DNA of 64,000 nt, from contig JADJPJ010000087.1 in assembly GCA_016713325.1 (NCBI GenBank), forward strand, positions 124,001-188,000, given 5' to 3'. This document shows positions 40,128-47,582 of this stretch, one piece after another. Each line of letters opens with the position of its first letter. Within the stretch, counting starts at the first letter, position 1. The DNA comes from Candidatus Flexifilum affinis. Lineage in GTDB: Bacteria > Chloroflexota > Anaerolineae > Aggregatilineales > Phototrophicaceae. The notes under the pieces were generated by a model. That model saw only the letters and a list, made by a program, of their open reading frames with translations, made no database searches and was not told where the DNA came from. The position numbers and the translations under genes are program-made.

Positions 40128-40342
40128 GGCAGTAACCTTTCGCGCGACAGAACTCGAAGCCCTGGTGAGGCGGCATGCGAAACACGACAATCGTACCGGG
40201 TCCGGCGCGGACAGACAACGACCAGCCCCTGAGCCGGCTCAATGGACCTATTGGCTCGCGCTTGCCGTGCGGAGGCCGCCTCAGTATCATGAACTGCCTC
40301 GGTCGCAGGACATCATGTAGACGTTCGAGATTGGTCATCATC

Positions 40343-40801
40343 GTGCGGAAACTGCGCAGCTTTCTGGCTTTGTCCGGCGAAGAACGCTGGACGTTCCTCA
40401 TTTCGCTCCTCCTGCTGCCTGCGCTGGCGGTCGCTTTGCAGCGCATCGGCATGCGCAGGACGCGGTCGTGGCTGGAACATCACGTGCCCCCGGTCGCCGC
40501 CCCCTCGGCGAGCGACGCAGCGACGCGCGCGCCTCGGATGGCCCGGATGGTGAACGCCGCTGCTCGACGCAGCCCTTACAAAGCCAACTGCCTGAAGCGT
40601 TCGCTGGCGCTGTGGTGGCTCCTGCGCCGTCGCGGCATTGACAGCGAACTTCGCATCGGCGTGCGGAAAAAGGACAATGCGCTGCAAGCCCATGCCTGGA
40701 TCGAGCTCGGCGGCGTCGTGCTCAACGACTCGCTGAATTATGTTCGCACGTTCACACCCTTCGCCGGTGATGTCATGAGCGTGTATCGCTTCCTCGATTA
40801 G
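40343..40801 (+). CDS. Lasso-peptide B2-like protein (Transglut_core3)
   Basis: 152-residue cysteine-protease-like protein. It has one N-terminal hydrophobic segment (WTFLISLLLLPALAVAL) and then the Transglut_core3 domain: the Cys in YKANCLKRSLALWWLLRRRGIDSELRIGV, His in LQAHAWIELGG and Asp in VLNDS, giving a complete catalytic triad. In lasso-peptide pathways this domain (B2) cleaves the leader. No precursor peptide, RRE (B1), macrolactam synthetase (C) or transporter gene is nearby, so it is an orphan. The start is uncertain: GTG at 40343 gives the usual family length; an ATG at 40289 is also in frame. Confidence 0.78.
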   Translation: MRKLRSFLALSGEERWTFLISLLLLPALAVALQRIGMRRTRSWLEHHVPPVAAPSASDAATRAPRMARMVNAAARRSPYKANCLKRSLALWWLLRRRGIDSELRIGVRKKDNALQAHAWIELGGVVLNDSLNYVRTFTPFAGDVMSVYRFLD

Positions 40802-40943
40802 TCATTCCGGGGCGACCCCTGGGTTCGCCTGCCGGCCCTTGTCGAACACTCCCGTCGGGCAATCCGCGACTCGCCGTAACCCCCATCGGTGCGCTACACT
40901 CATCGCATTCTCATTTCGGTGGTTCGTAACAGGGCAGTTCACA

Positions 40944-41624
40944 ATGGATAGCAAGCAGCAGCGCATCGACGCGATGCGAATCAAATTGGCGGAAGTCGGG
41001 CGGTTCATGTTCGACCGCAATCTCACCGATGCCGGCGGCGGCAACATCAGCGCCCGCGTGGATGACATCGTCGTCATGTCCCCCAGCTACAGCGGACAGG
41101 CGCACCGATGGCAGCTTGAACCCGACGATTTTCTGCTCGTCAGCCTGGATGGGCAGCTCCTCGAAGGCACCGGCAAGATCACCCGCGAAGCGAGTGTCCA
41201 CCTCGGACTGCATCGCAAGTTTGGCGAGTACGGCACCGGCGTGATTCACGGTCATCCGCGGAACGCGATGGTCTTCGCGGCGATGGCCATGGCCATCCCG
41301 CCCGTGCTGGAGGCGACCCTGAAATTCGGGACGATCCAGTGCATCGAGTACGCGCCCGCCCACAGCCCTGATCTGGCCGACCGCATCATCCAGGTCATCA
41401 CCGGGCAGGAAGACCGCATCGCCAAGCACGCCGCGGCCGCTCTCGCCCCGTGGCACGGCATTTTCCTGATCGGCAAGGACATCGACGCCGCGTTTGACGC
41501 CGTGGAGCGCATCGACACCAACTGCTTCTGCATCCTGCAGGCGCAGACGGCGCTGGGTGGGCGCGATCTGCTGGCACAGCAGCGGGACATGCTGGCCGCG
41601 GCGGCCGCGAAATACCGGAAGTAG
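40944..41624 (+). CDS. Class II aldolase/adducin family protein
   Basis: 226-residue FucA/AraD-like enzyme. Features: phosphate-binding GGGNISAR, VMSPSYSG, the acidic residue in GKITREASVHLGLHRKF, zinc His pair in VIHGHPRNAM, and a third His in APWHGIFLIGKD. The ATG at 40944 starts the family domain. It forms an operon with PfkB (5 nt gap) and an iron-containing alcohol dehydrogenase. This set fits a route in which a kinase makes a ketose-1-phosphate, the aldolase yields DHAP and an aldehyde, and the dehydrogenase reduces the aldehyde. The sugar is not identified. Confidence 0.87.
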   Translation: MDSKQQRIDAMRIKLAEVGRFMFDRNLTDAGGGNISARVDDIVVMSPSYSGQAHRWQLEPDDFLLVSLDGQLLEGTGKITREASVHLGLHRKFGEYGTGVIHGHPRNAMVFAAMAMAIPPVLEATLKFGTIQCIEYAPAHSPDLADRIIQVITGQEDRIAKHAAAALAPWHGIFLIGKDIDAAFDAVERIDTNCFCILQAQTALGGRDLLAQQRDMLAAAAAKYRK

Positions 41625-41628
41625 CGCC

Positions 41629-42606
41629 ATGATTGTCACCGTTACACCCAACACCTCGATGGATTTGACCTACTTCGTTCCATCCTGGGAGTTGAATCGC
41701 ACCCTGCGCGCCAGCCGAATTTTGCAGAGCATTGGCGGCAAGCCCACCGATGCCAGCTACATCCTGGGCGAACTGGGCATCGCGAGCCTGGCCCTCGGAT
41801 TTGTGGCCGGTGGTGCCGGCGAGACAATCAAGGGCTTCCTGACTTCGAAGGGGGTCACGCTCGACCTGATCCAGGTGGACGGCAGTTCTCGTACCAACCT
41901 GATTGTTGTGGTCGAGGATGCGGGCGGCCAGACGGCCATCACCGCCGAGAGCCTGATCACCACTGAGGATCATCTCGAAACGCTGCGGATGAAATACATC
42001 CAGGCGCTGGACCAGGCGACCTGCGTCGTCCTGGGGGGCACCCTCCCCAAAACCATGCGGCCGGACTTCTATACCGAGTTTGTGGCCCTGGCGCGCGACC
42101 GGGATATTCCCGTCGTGCTGGACGCCGGTGAGCCGAACCTCAGCGCCGGGCTGAAGTCGCGCCCCAACTACGCCAAGCCGAATCAGGATGAACTCTCGGC
42201 ATTTGCCGGCCGCCGCATCGTGACGGTGGAGGATGCTTATCATGCCGGGCGTATGATGATCGAGCGCTATGGCACGCAGCCGATCATCACCCTGGGCGGG
42301 GAGGGCGGGCTGGCGGTGCTGCACGACTGCGCCTACCGCATTCCGCCGCTGAACGTGCCGGTGGAAAGCGCCGCCGGGGCAGGGGATGCAGTGCTCGCCG
42401 GGATCGCCGCCTCGCTGGCGGCCCGCCAGCCAATCGAAGAGGGCATCCGGCTGGGCTTTGCCGCGGCCACTGCCGTCGTGATCATGCCGGGGACGGCGGA
42501 GTGTCGTAAGGCCGACGTCGAGCGCTTCCTCCCGCAGATCGAACTTATTCCGTATACGCCTTTGACCTTTGGGCCATACCAGGATGAAGACGATGATGAA
42601 CTTTGA
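41629..42606 (+). CDS. PfkB-family sugar/phosphosugar kinase (1-phosphofructokinase-like)
   Basis: 325-residue ribokinase-fold kinase. The opening IVTVTPNTSMDLTYFVPSWELN and the GGKPTDASYILGELG segment match the FruK/LacC branch; the anion-hole and catalytic base motif reads ESAAGAGDAVLAGIAASLA, with the catalytic Asp in AGDA; ITLGGEGGLAVL is also typical. A negatively charged C-terminal tail (QDEDDDEL) is unusual. Middle gene of the aldolase-kinase-dehydrogenase operon; its stop overlaps the next start by 14 nt. Substrate could be a ketose or ketose phosphate. Confidence 0.88.
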   Translation: MIVTVTPNTSMDLTYFVPSWELNRTLRASRILQSIGGKPTDASYILGELGIASLALGFVAGGAGETIKGFLTSKGVTLDLIQVDGSSRTNLIVVVEDAGGQTAITAESLITTEDHLETLRMKYIQALDQATCVVLGGTLPKTMRPDFYTEFVALARDRDIPVVLDAGEPNLSAGLKSRPNYAKPNQDELSAFAGRRIVTVEDAYHAGRMMIERYGTQPIITLGGEGGLAVLHDCAYRIPPLNVPVESAAGAGDAVLAGIAASLAARQPIEEGIRLGFAAATAVVIMPGTAECRKADVERFLPQIELIPYTPLTFGPYQDEDDDEL

Positions 42607-43756
42607 ATTCACCACCGCCGGGCTGATCATCTTTGGCGCCGGCAAACGCACGGAGCTGATCAACCTGCTGCGCGGCTACCGCGCCGAGCGCGTCTTCTGC
42701 GTCAACAGCGGATCGCTCGAACGGGCGCAGCCGATCTTCGATCTGATTCGCGAGGCGGGCGCCCATTATCAGGCGTTTTCGGTCCGCAAAGAGCCGGATC
42801 TCGGCCTGATCCTGGACGGCGTGAGCCGGGTGCGCGCCTTCCGGCCCGACTGCATCGTCGCGGTGGGCGGCGGCAGCGTGATCGATGCGGCCAAAGCCTT
42901 CGCCGCGCTGGAAGCCAACGACGGCGACCTGATGGATTACCTGGAGGTTATCGGCCAGGGCCAGCCCCTGGAGAATCCGGTTCGCGTGCCGGTCATCGCC
43001 ATGCCGACTACCTCCGGAACCGGCTCTGAGGTCACGCGCAACGCGGTCATCTCCTCGCCCGATCACCGGGTCAAGGTCAGCCTGCGCAGTCGCACCATGC
43101 TGCCGGCCGTGGCCCTGGTCGACCCGGAACTCACGGTCAGCACGCCGGCCAGTGTGACCGCCTCCTCGGGCATGGACGCGCTCATTCAGTTGATCGAACC
43201 GTACGTCTCGAACGCCGCGTCGCCGTTCACCGATCCGCTCTGCCTTCAGGGCCTGAAGGTCGGCGCGCCCGCGCTCAAGGTGGCCTACGCCGAGCCGGAC
43301 AACGTCGAGGCGCGGACGGCGATGGCGTATGCCAGCCTGCTTGGCGGAATCGCGCTGACCAACGCCAAGCTCGGCGCCGTGCACGGATCCGCAGGCGTAC
43401 TGGGCGGCATGTTCGACGCGCCCCATGGCGGTCTGTGCGCCCGCCTGCTGCCTCCGGTGATTGAGGCCAACCTGGCCGCGCTGCGCCAGCGTCAGCCAGA
43501 TGGTGAGGCGCTCGCCCGTTACGACGACGCGGCACGGGCCGTGCTGGGCCGCGCCGACGCCACGGGAGACGATCTGGCTGCCTGGGCCTGGGAGATGAAC
43601 CAGGCGCTGGCGATCGCGCCGCTGCGGGAGTATGGAATCGAGACGACGCATCTGAGCGAGATCGCCGCCAAGAGCGCCAAGGCCAGCAGCATGAAGGGCA
43701 ATCCGCTGGTATTGACGCAGGATGAACTGGTCAACATCCTGGAGAAAGCCCTCTGA
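42593..43756 (+). CDS. Iron-containing alcohol dehydrogenase
   Basis: 387-residue group III alcohol dehydrogenase. NAD-binding VAVGGGSVIDAAKAFAAL and the PTTSGTGSEVTRNAVIS motif are present. The metal site is seen as Asp in SGMDALIQLIEPYVS and His residues in GAVHGSAGVLGGMFDAPHGGLCARLLPPVIE. AGGA lies 8 nt before the ATG at 42593; other nearby in-frame ATGs exist (42584, 42596). In relatives such as FucO the enzyme reduces lactaldehyde, which fits a role after the aldolase of this operon. Confidence 0.9.
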   Translation: MMNFEFTTAGLIIFGAGKRTELINLLRGYRAERVFCVNSGSLERAQPIFDLIREAGAHYQAFSVRKEPDLGLILDGVSRVRAFRPDCIVAVGGGSVIDAAKAFAALEANDGDLMDYLEVIGQGQPLENPVRVPVIAMPTTSGTGSEVTRNAVISSPDHRVKVSLRSRTMLPAVALVDPELTVSTPASVTASSGMDALIQLIEPYVSNAASPFTDPLCLQGLKVGAPALKVAYAEPDNVEARTAMAYASLLGGIALTNAKLGAVHGSAGVLGGMFDAPHGGLCARLLPPVIEANLAALRQRQPDGEALARYDDAARAVLGRADATGDDLAAWAWEMNQALAIAPLREYGIETTHLSEIAAKSAKASSMKGNPLVLTQDELVNILEKAL

Positions 43757-43799
43757 AATCTCTGCCTTGTCTTCGGTCAAAAAGCGCATCCCTTGACCA

Positions 43800-43828
43800 T
43801 TGACAGGGCAGGGCGTGCCTAGTAAACT
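43800..43828 (+). promoter_or_regulatory. Promoter of tRNA-Asp
   Basis: TTGACA (43800-43805), exact 17-nt spacer and TAAACT (43823-43828) end 12 nt before the mature tRNA 5' end. Confidence 0.65.
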
Positions 43829-43840
43829 TTATGAATGTAA

Positions 43841-43913
43841 GGAGCTGTGGTGTAGCGGTTAACACACTGCCCTGTCAAGGCAGAGACCGCGGGTTCGAAA
43901 CCCGTCAGCTCCG
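43841..43913 (+). tRNA. tRNA-Asp (anticodon GTC)
   Basis: A 73-nt gene folds as a standard tRNA: acceptor GGAGCTG / CAGCTCC plus discriminator G, anticodon stem CTGCC/GGCAG enclosing CTGTCAA with anticodon GTC at 43874-43876, and T-arm GGGTTCGAAACCC. CCA is not encoded. It is the apparent insertion point of the mobile element to its right: the recombinase gene ends inside it. Confidence 0.95.
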
Positions 43914-45439
43914 CTCGTGTAACAGGGAGAGTCAGCCGAGAATCTGGTTGGCTCTTCTGCTTTATGCCCCAGAACGATGTGATAGTCTGCCTTGAGCGTG
44001 ATGGCCACCACATCGTTATCCTGCACGTAGACCCTCTCCACAATGAGCTTCACCAACTTGTGCTGTTCCTCCGGGTCGCCATTGCAGGCTCCCCAGTAGT
44101 GACGAAAATTCTTCAGAATATCCGCTGCCCGTTCCAGGTCATCTTCCGGAATCGGCATGAGCTGCTCAAGCTCCTGCTGCAAACGCACACGCTTTTCCAG
44201 ATAGTCGTTTTTGTCGGTGATGAAGCCCTGATCCCAGCGGAAATCCATACGCTCGATGGTTTCTCGGATCGTCGCGAGCCGTTGGTCCAGACTCTGCTCG
44301 CCCAGCAATCCCGCAACGGCCTCCGTCACGCGATTTCGCCAGTCGGGGGGAGGCACCAGGCTCATCAAGGCGTTGATCACCTGCGAATCCACCGTGTCGC
44401 ACTGGACCGAACGCTGCTCACATTGGTGGTTGAAGTCCCTCGCGCGGCACCGATAGTAGTGAAACTTATCATCTGACCGTGCCTGCGCCCGCATTTTGCC
44501 AAACGCAGGGAACGGGTTTTCCTGAGGGGCGCTGTTGCAGCAGCGGTAGCAGTAGACCAGGCCGCGCAGCAGATAGTGATTGAACCGCTTCGTCGGCTGG
44601 TGGTGCGATGCTCGTTCCGCGCGTATTTGCTGACACTTGTCGAAGAGCTCCTGCGCGATGAGCGGTGTGTGCCTGCCCTCAAACCAGTCGAGTGCGACGG
44701 ACTTGTTGCGACGGCGATCGGATCTGCGGTGATACTCCTGATAACGCACACCCTGCCCAGGTAAACCATGTTCTGGAGAATCAGCCGCACCGTGTCCCTG
44801 GAGAACGGGCGGCCTTCCTTGGTGTGGTAGCCCTTCTTGTTGAGGGAGCTGGGCGATATCCGCGTCGCTGAACTTGCCGGTGGCATAGGATTTGAAGGCC
44901 AGCAGAAGTCCCTCCGCTTCATGTGGATCGGGAATCAGCACCTTTTCCTCGTCCTTGACGTAGCCAAATGGCGGGCGGTTGTTGTGCAGCCCCTGCTGCA
45001 CGCGCTCCTTACGCCCTTTGCGGACCTCACTGGCGAGGTTGCGGCTGTACCAGTCGGCGACGCACTCCATGATGCCCTCGATGAGCGCGCCGATGACGCC
45101 GTCGCTGTCCTCGGACGGCTCGGAGACGGAGAAGACCTTGAGCTTGTAGTCGTAGCGGAAGAGCGACTTGATCGCCAGGGCGTCGTAGCGGTTGCGGGCG
45201 AAGCGGTCAAACTTGTGGACGATGATGGCATCGAAGGTCCCGCGGCGGGCGTCCATGCGCAGCTGCTGGAAGGCGGTGCGGTCGGTGGTCGTGCCACTTT
45301 CACCCCGTTCGGCGTAGACTTTGACGACTGTCCCGCCCTGGGAACGGACCCATTCTCGGATGATACGCTCCTGCGCATCCAGCGAATAACCCTTGAGCTG
45401 CTCTTCACCACTGACGCGGATATAGGCGGCGTAACGCAT
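43859..45439 (-). CDS. Large serine recombinase (integrase), internal frame irregularity
   Basis: About 526 codons. The N-terminal resolvase domain starts MRYAAYIRVSGEEQLKGYSLDAQ with catalytic Ser in RVSG, then HKFDRFARNRYDAL. The recombinase domain (RPPFGYVKDEEKVLIPDPHEAEGLLLAF) and a zinc ribbon (GLVYCYRCC) follow, then a coiled coil. Between ~44,840 and ~44,755 this frame reads nonsense, while another frame gives the expected LNKKGYHTKEGRPFSRDTVRLILQNMVYLG; a +1 and a later +2 insertion would explain it. GGAG precedes the ATG at 45439; an in-frame ATG at 45604 with its own GGAG would add 55 residues. The last ~18 codons are antisense to tRNA-Asp. Confidence 0.85.
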   Translation of the reverse strand: MRYAAYIRVSGEEQLKGYSLDAQERIIREWVRSQGGTVVKVYAERGESGTTTDRTAFQQLRMDARRGTFDAIIVHKFDRFARNRYDALAIKSLFRYDYKLKVFSVSEPSEDSDGVIGALIEGIMECVADWYSRNLASEVRKGRKERVQQGLHNNRPPFGYVKDEEKVLIPDPHEAEGLLLAFKSYATGKFSDADIAQLPQQEGLPHQGRPPVLQGHGAADSPEHGLPGQGVRYQEYHRRSDRRRNKSVALDWFEGRHTPLIAQELFDKCQQIRAERASHHQPTKRFNHYLLRGLVYCYRCCNSAPQENPFPAFGKMRAQARSDDKFHYYRCRARDFNHQCEQRSVQCDTVDSQVINALMSLVPPPDWRNRVTEAVAGLLGEQSLDQRLATIRETIERMDFRWDQGFITDKNDYLEKRVRLQQELEQLMPIPEDDLERAADILKNFRHYWGACNGDPEEQHKLVKLIVERVYVQDNDVVAITLKADYHIVLGHKAEEPTRFSADSPCYTSGADGFRTRGLCLDRAVC

Positions 45440-45736
45440 GATATGGACTCCTGTCTCTACTGGGGTTTCCGGCTGGTCAGAACGAACAAGAAATGCCTTG
45501 TAGGTGATTTCGTCATCAGCACGCGCCAGAGTGGGCACGGTGTCGAACGTGCCGGCGCGAACGGGGGGAACGAGGCGGATAGGGCGAGGGCGGTCATGTG
45601 CCATACACTCCTTTCTGGGCGAATGCCCACAAACAAAAAGTCGCCAACCGCCGGGAATCAAGCAGTTGACGACCAGGAGCGCGCTCACTAGACTCGCTCT
45701 AGCCTTCCTCGCTGCTTACCTCAGCGCGGTGGGTTA

Positions 45737-45767
45737 GCTCCTGACCGGTGTTCCACCAGTCAGGAGC
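45737..45767 (+). terminator. Very stable hairpin upstream of the recombinase
   Basis: Stem GCTCCTGAC-x-GGTG / CACC-x-GTCAGGAGC with a 3-nt loop and one C-A mismatch, followed on the plus strand by GTTATTTTATA. It looks like an intrinsic terminator in the plus direction, although no plus-strand gene ends there; on the minus strand it would sit in the leader of the recombinase mRNA. Confidence 0.5.
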
Positions 45768-45782
45768 GTTATTTTATATCTA

Positions 45783-46118
45783 CTATAGGATGTTATTCCG
45801 ATGTGTCAAGCGCTCGCGCCCGTAGGCGGATGCCGACCCCCGCCGATAGCGCGGCGATGCGAATACAAAGGTCTTGATTCTGTGAACGATCAGTGCGCGG
45901 CGCACCAGCACAGGTGAGATGAGTAGGTAACGGTTGAGGCGGTTTTCTTCGTCCTGGAGGCGCCGACGATAGAGGCGGAGGGGGCCGTTCAATCGCTTTC
46001 GAGCGGCCCATTGAATCAGTCTATCGAGTTCAGCGCGGCGGTTGACGCAGGCAAGAACGGCGAAGAAGCCGGGTTTGGCAGAAAACCCACCCGCGACCCG
46101 GAAATTGTAGTATTGCAT
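45783..46118 (-). CDS. Hypothetical protein, 111 residues (doubtful)
   Basis: Open frame of 111 codons, rich in Arg and Leu (RLNGPLRLYRRRLQDEENRLNRYLL). I recognise no family. There is no clear ribosome-binding site, and the start codon falls inside an 18-bp palindrome, so it may be non-coding. It lies between the recombinase and an XRE regulator. Confidence 0.25.
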   Translation of the reverse strand: MQYYNFRVAGGFSAKPGFFAVLACVNRRAELDRLIQWAARKRLNGPLRLYRRRLQDEENRLNRYLLISPVLVRRALIVHRIKTFVFASPRYRRGSASAYGRERLTHRNNIL

Positions 46119-46125
46119 AATACTA
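46108..46125. promoter_or_regulatory. 18-bp palindrome, operator candidate
   Basis: TAGTATT-GCAT-AATACTA is a perfect inverted repeat in AT-rich DNA 32 nt from the end of the XRE gene. Size and symmetry fit a dimeric repressor site, with the neighbouring XRE protein as the obvious candidate. Confidence 0.45.
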
Positions 46126-46156
46126 TGAGTCTAGCAGGTTGCCCGTTGCAGATCAA

Positions 46157-46444
46157 TCAGCGCTCGGTGGACGAGGCAGCACGCATGAGCGCATAGGCGA
46201 AGGTCTGCATGAGCACAATCGCGGAATGCCTCGCCTGGTCGTCCGGCAGCAGGTGGAAGTAGTTGAGCAGGGCGGCGTCCTGGTCGGGGCTGGCCGAACC
46301 TTCGAAGAAGTGGCTGATGGGCACCTGGAGCACGGTCGCAAACAGGGGCAGGTCGACCGCGGCCAGACGGCGCTTGCCGTTCTCGTATTCGGAGATGGCC
46401 CGCTGGTCACGCTCGACGGCCTCGGCAAGATCTTCCTGCGACAT
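46157..46444 (-). CDS. XRE family helix-turn-helix regulator, 5' end unclear
   Basis: HTH_3-type regulator. The domain reads IREARERLNMSQEDLAEAVERDQRAISEYENGKRRLAAVDLPLFATVLQVPISHFF. Its first helix lies upstream of the first ATG (46444): the frame is open to about 46540 but has no ATG, GTG or TTG there, so the true start was lost, uses a rare codon, or is obscured by an indel. The upstream part holds two near-identical 15-bp direct repeats (46480-46509). The C-terminal ~50 residues are helical and unknown. Likely a regulator of the recombinase or of the element. Confidence 0.7.
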   Translation of the reverse strand: MSQEDLAEAVERDQRAISEYENGKRRLAAVDLPLFATVLQVPISHFFEGSASPDQDAALLNYFHLLPDDQARHSAIVLMQTFAYALMRAASSTER

Positions 46445-46479
46445 GTTGAGCCGCTCGCGCGCTTCTCTGATCGCTGCCC

Positions 46480-46509
46480 GATGAAGGAGTTGTCGATGAA
46501 GGAATTGTC
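46480..46509. repeat. 15-bp tandem duplication at the XRE 5' end
   Basis: GATGAAGGAGTTGTC is followed directly by GATGAAGGAATTGTC (14 of 15 identical). The duplication is a multiple of three and lies in the region coding for the start of the XRE protein. Confidence 0.7.
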
Positions 46510-46547
46510 CACGCCAGATATTCCAGAAGTGTATGAGAATTCATTGC

Positions 46548-46559
46548 AATTCTAGAATT
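46548..46559. promoter_or_regulatory. 12-bp palindrome upstream of the XRE frame
   Basis: AATTCTAGAATT is a perfect palindrome at the 5' edge of the XRE frame. Nearby, ACACAAACGC (from 46580) and GCGTTGTGT (to 46628) form a second, interrupted inverted repeat. These are operator candidates. The rest of 46,560-46,730 shows no gene. Confidence 0.35.
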
Positions 46560-46730
46560 TGCGCCATACAATGGGCTATAACACAAACGCTATGGTGCTG
46601 AATTCTTCGAATACAATGGCGTTGTGTCGCTCGTCCGGCGGCTCACAGACACGAGGAGGGCGCGATGAAGGGCGCGGGTTCGGGCACGTAGAACGGTTTC
46701 AGTGCAGGGTGGGCGGCGCGCAGCTCACCC

Positions 46731-47582
46731 TCACCACGTCCAGCGCAGCATATACCCTTCAAACAGCCGTGGATTGCGCTGGGTCCACGATGCTTCGATC
46801 TGCCCATCCGGGCGAATCCGTACCGCACTGGCAGGCAATTCTCGCGACCGGTGCGCATTCTCCTCAACGAGAGTGACCTGAAGGGGAGGGCGTTCCTTCG
46901 GGAAAATGACCGAGAGATGCATAATGCGCGTGACGTGGTCAATCTGGACCTGAAGATACTCCTCGCTGCCGCGAAAGCCATTGCGAATCCTGCGCTCGCT
47001 GAGAAACACCAGTTCATCCCCCCGATTCTTGACCTCGCGCAGCGAAATCAGGATGCGGGTACGGAAACCATCCTGGTAGAAGTCCACGGCTTTGCCCGGC
47101 GCGCACCGGTAGTCGAGCAGGAAATCCCCATCCCCCCATGCCTGATCCTGAAAGGCAATGCTGTTGTCTTGCAGGAAGCGCACCCGCTGAATCTTGGAGA
47201 GGCGTGCTTCTCGGCCCCTGCTGTCACACAGGGTGAGCGATACAGCGTAGTCTTCGACTTCGTACAGACCGATTCCGGGTGCAACGGACGTGCGGAGTTC
47301 TCGAAGCAGACGAATAGCAGTCTGCACCAATCCGAGGTCGATGAGTTGCGAGAGCAGTTCGAGCGAAGTTCTCGGAAATCCAACTAGGGAAGGAAGCAGA
47401 TTGGGCGGAGGTACACGCATAACTGCAAGCATAGCATCGGCCGAGAGCAGAATCAAGCGTCCCGGGTTGAGCTTTCTGACACCAAACTGCTTCAGTAGCT
47501 TAGTCGCCGTTGTTGCCAAGCTTTCCAGATTTTTGTTTGACCTGGGACTTCCCGTTGATTCGGATGATCCTGCATCACTCAC
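46731..47582 (-). CDS. Uncharacterised protein downstream of the STAND NTPase, 283 residues
   Basis: I do not recognise this family. It is the only intact long frame in the decayed part of the island. Residues 1-30 are Ser/Asn-rich; a helical stretch follows (NLESLATTATKLLKQFGVRKL); the C-terminal ~170 residues look beta-rich with conserved-looking turns (SIAFQDQAWGDGDFLLDYRCAPG, DGFRTRILISLREVKNRGDE, IDHVTRIMHLSVIFPKERPP, RLFEGYMLRWTW). GTG start overlaps the stop of the STAND gene by 8 nt, so the two were translated together. That suggests a dedicated partner of the NTPase. Confidence 0.65.
   Translation of the reverse strand: MSDAGSSESTGSPRSNKNLESLATTATKLLKQFGVRKLNPGRLILLSADAMLAVMRVPPPNLLPSLVGFPRTSLELLSQLIDLGLVQTAIRLLRELRTSVAPGIGLYEVEDYAVSLTLCDSRGREARLSKIQRVRFLQDNSIAFQDQAWGDGDFLLDYRCAPGKAVDFYQDGFRTRILISLREVKNRGDELVFLSERRIRNGFRGSEEYLQVQIDHVTRIMHLSVIFPKERPPLQVTLVEENAHRSRELPASAVRIRPDGQIEASWTQRNPRLFEGYMLRWTW

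Noticed and set aside
40127..40343. Search for a lasso precursor peptide beside the B2-like gene
   Set aside because: No short frame with a leader plus Gly/Ala/Cys-start core and Thr at the penultimate leader position was found.
41398..43789. Two antisense open frames of over 400 codons opposite PfkB and Fe-ADH
   Set aside because: Both are fully covered by motif-rich genes on the plus strand; composition is typical of shadow frames in high-GC DNA.
43819..44043. Short minus-strand frame reading GFEPAVSALTGQCVNRYTTAP
   Set aside because: It is the antisense translation of tRNA-Asp, a well-known artefact, not a gene.
46481..46555. Plus-strand 24-codon frame starting MKELSMKELS with an internal AAGGAG
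   Set aside because: The repeated start is produced by the 15-bp tandem duplication in the XRE 5' region; no promoter or conservation supports it.
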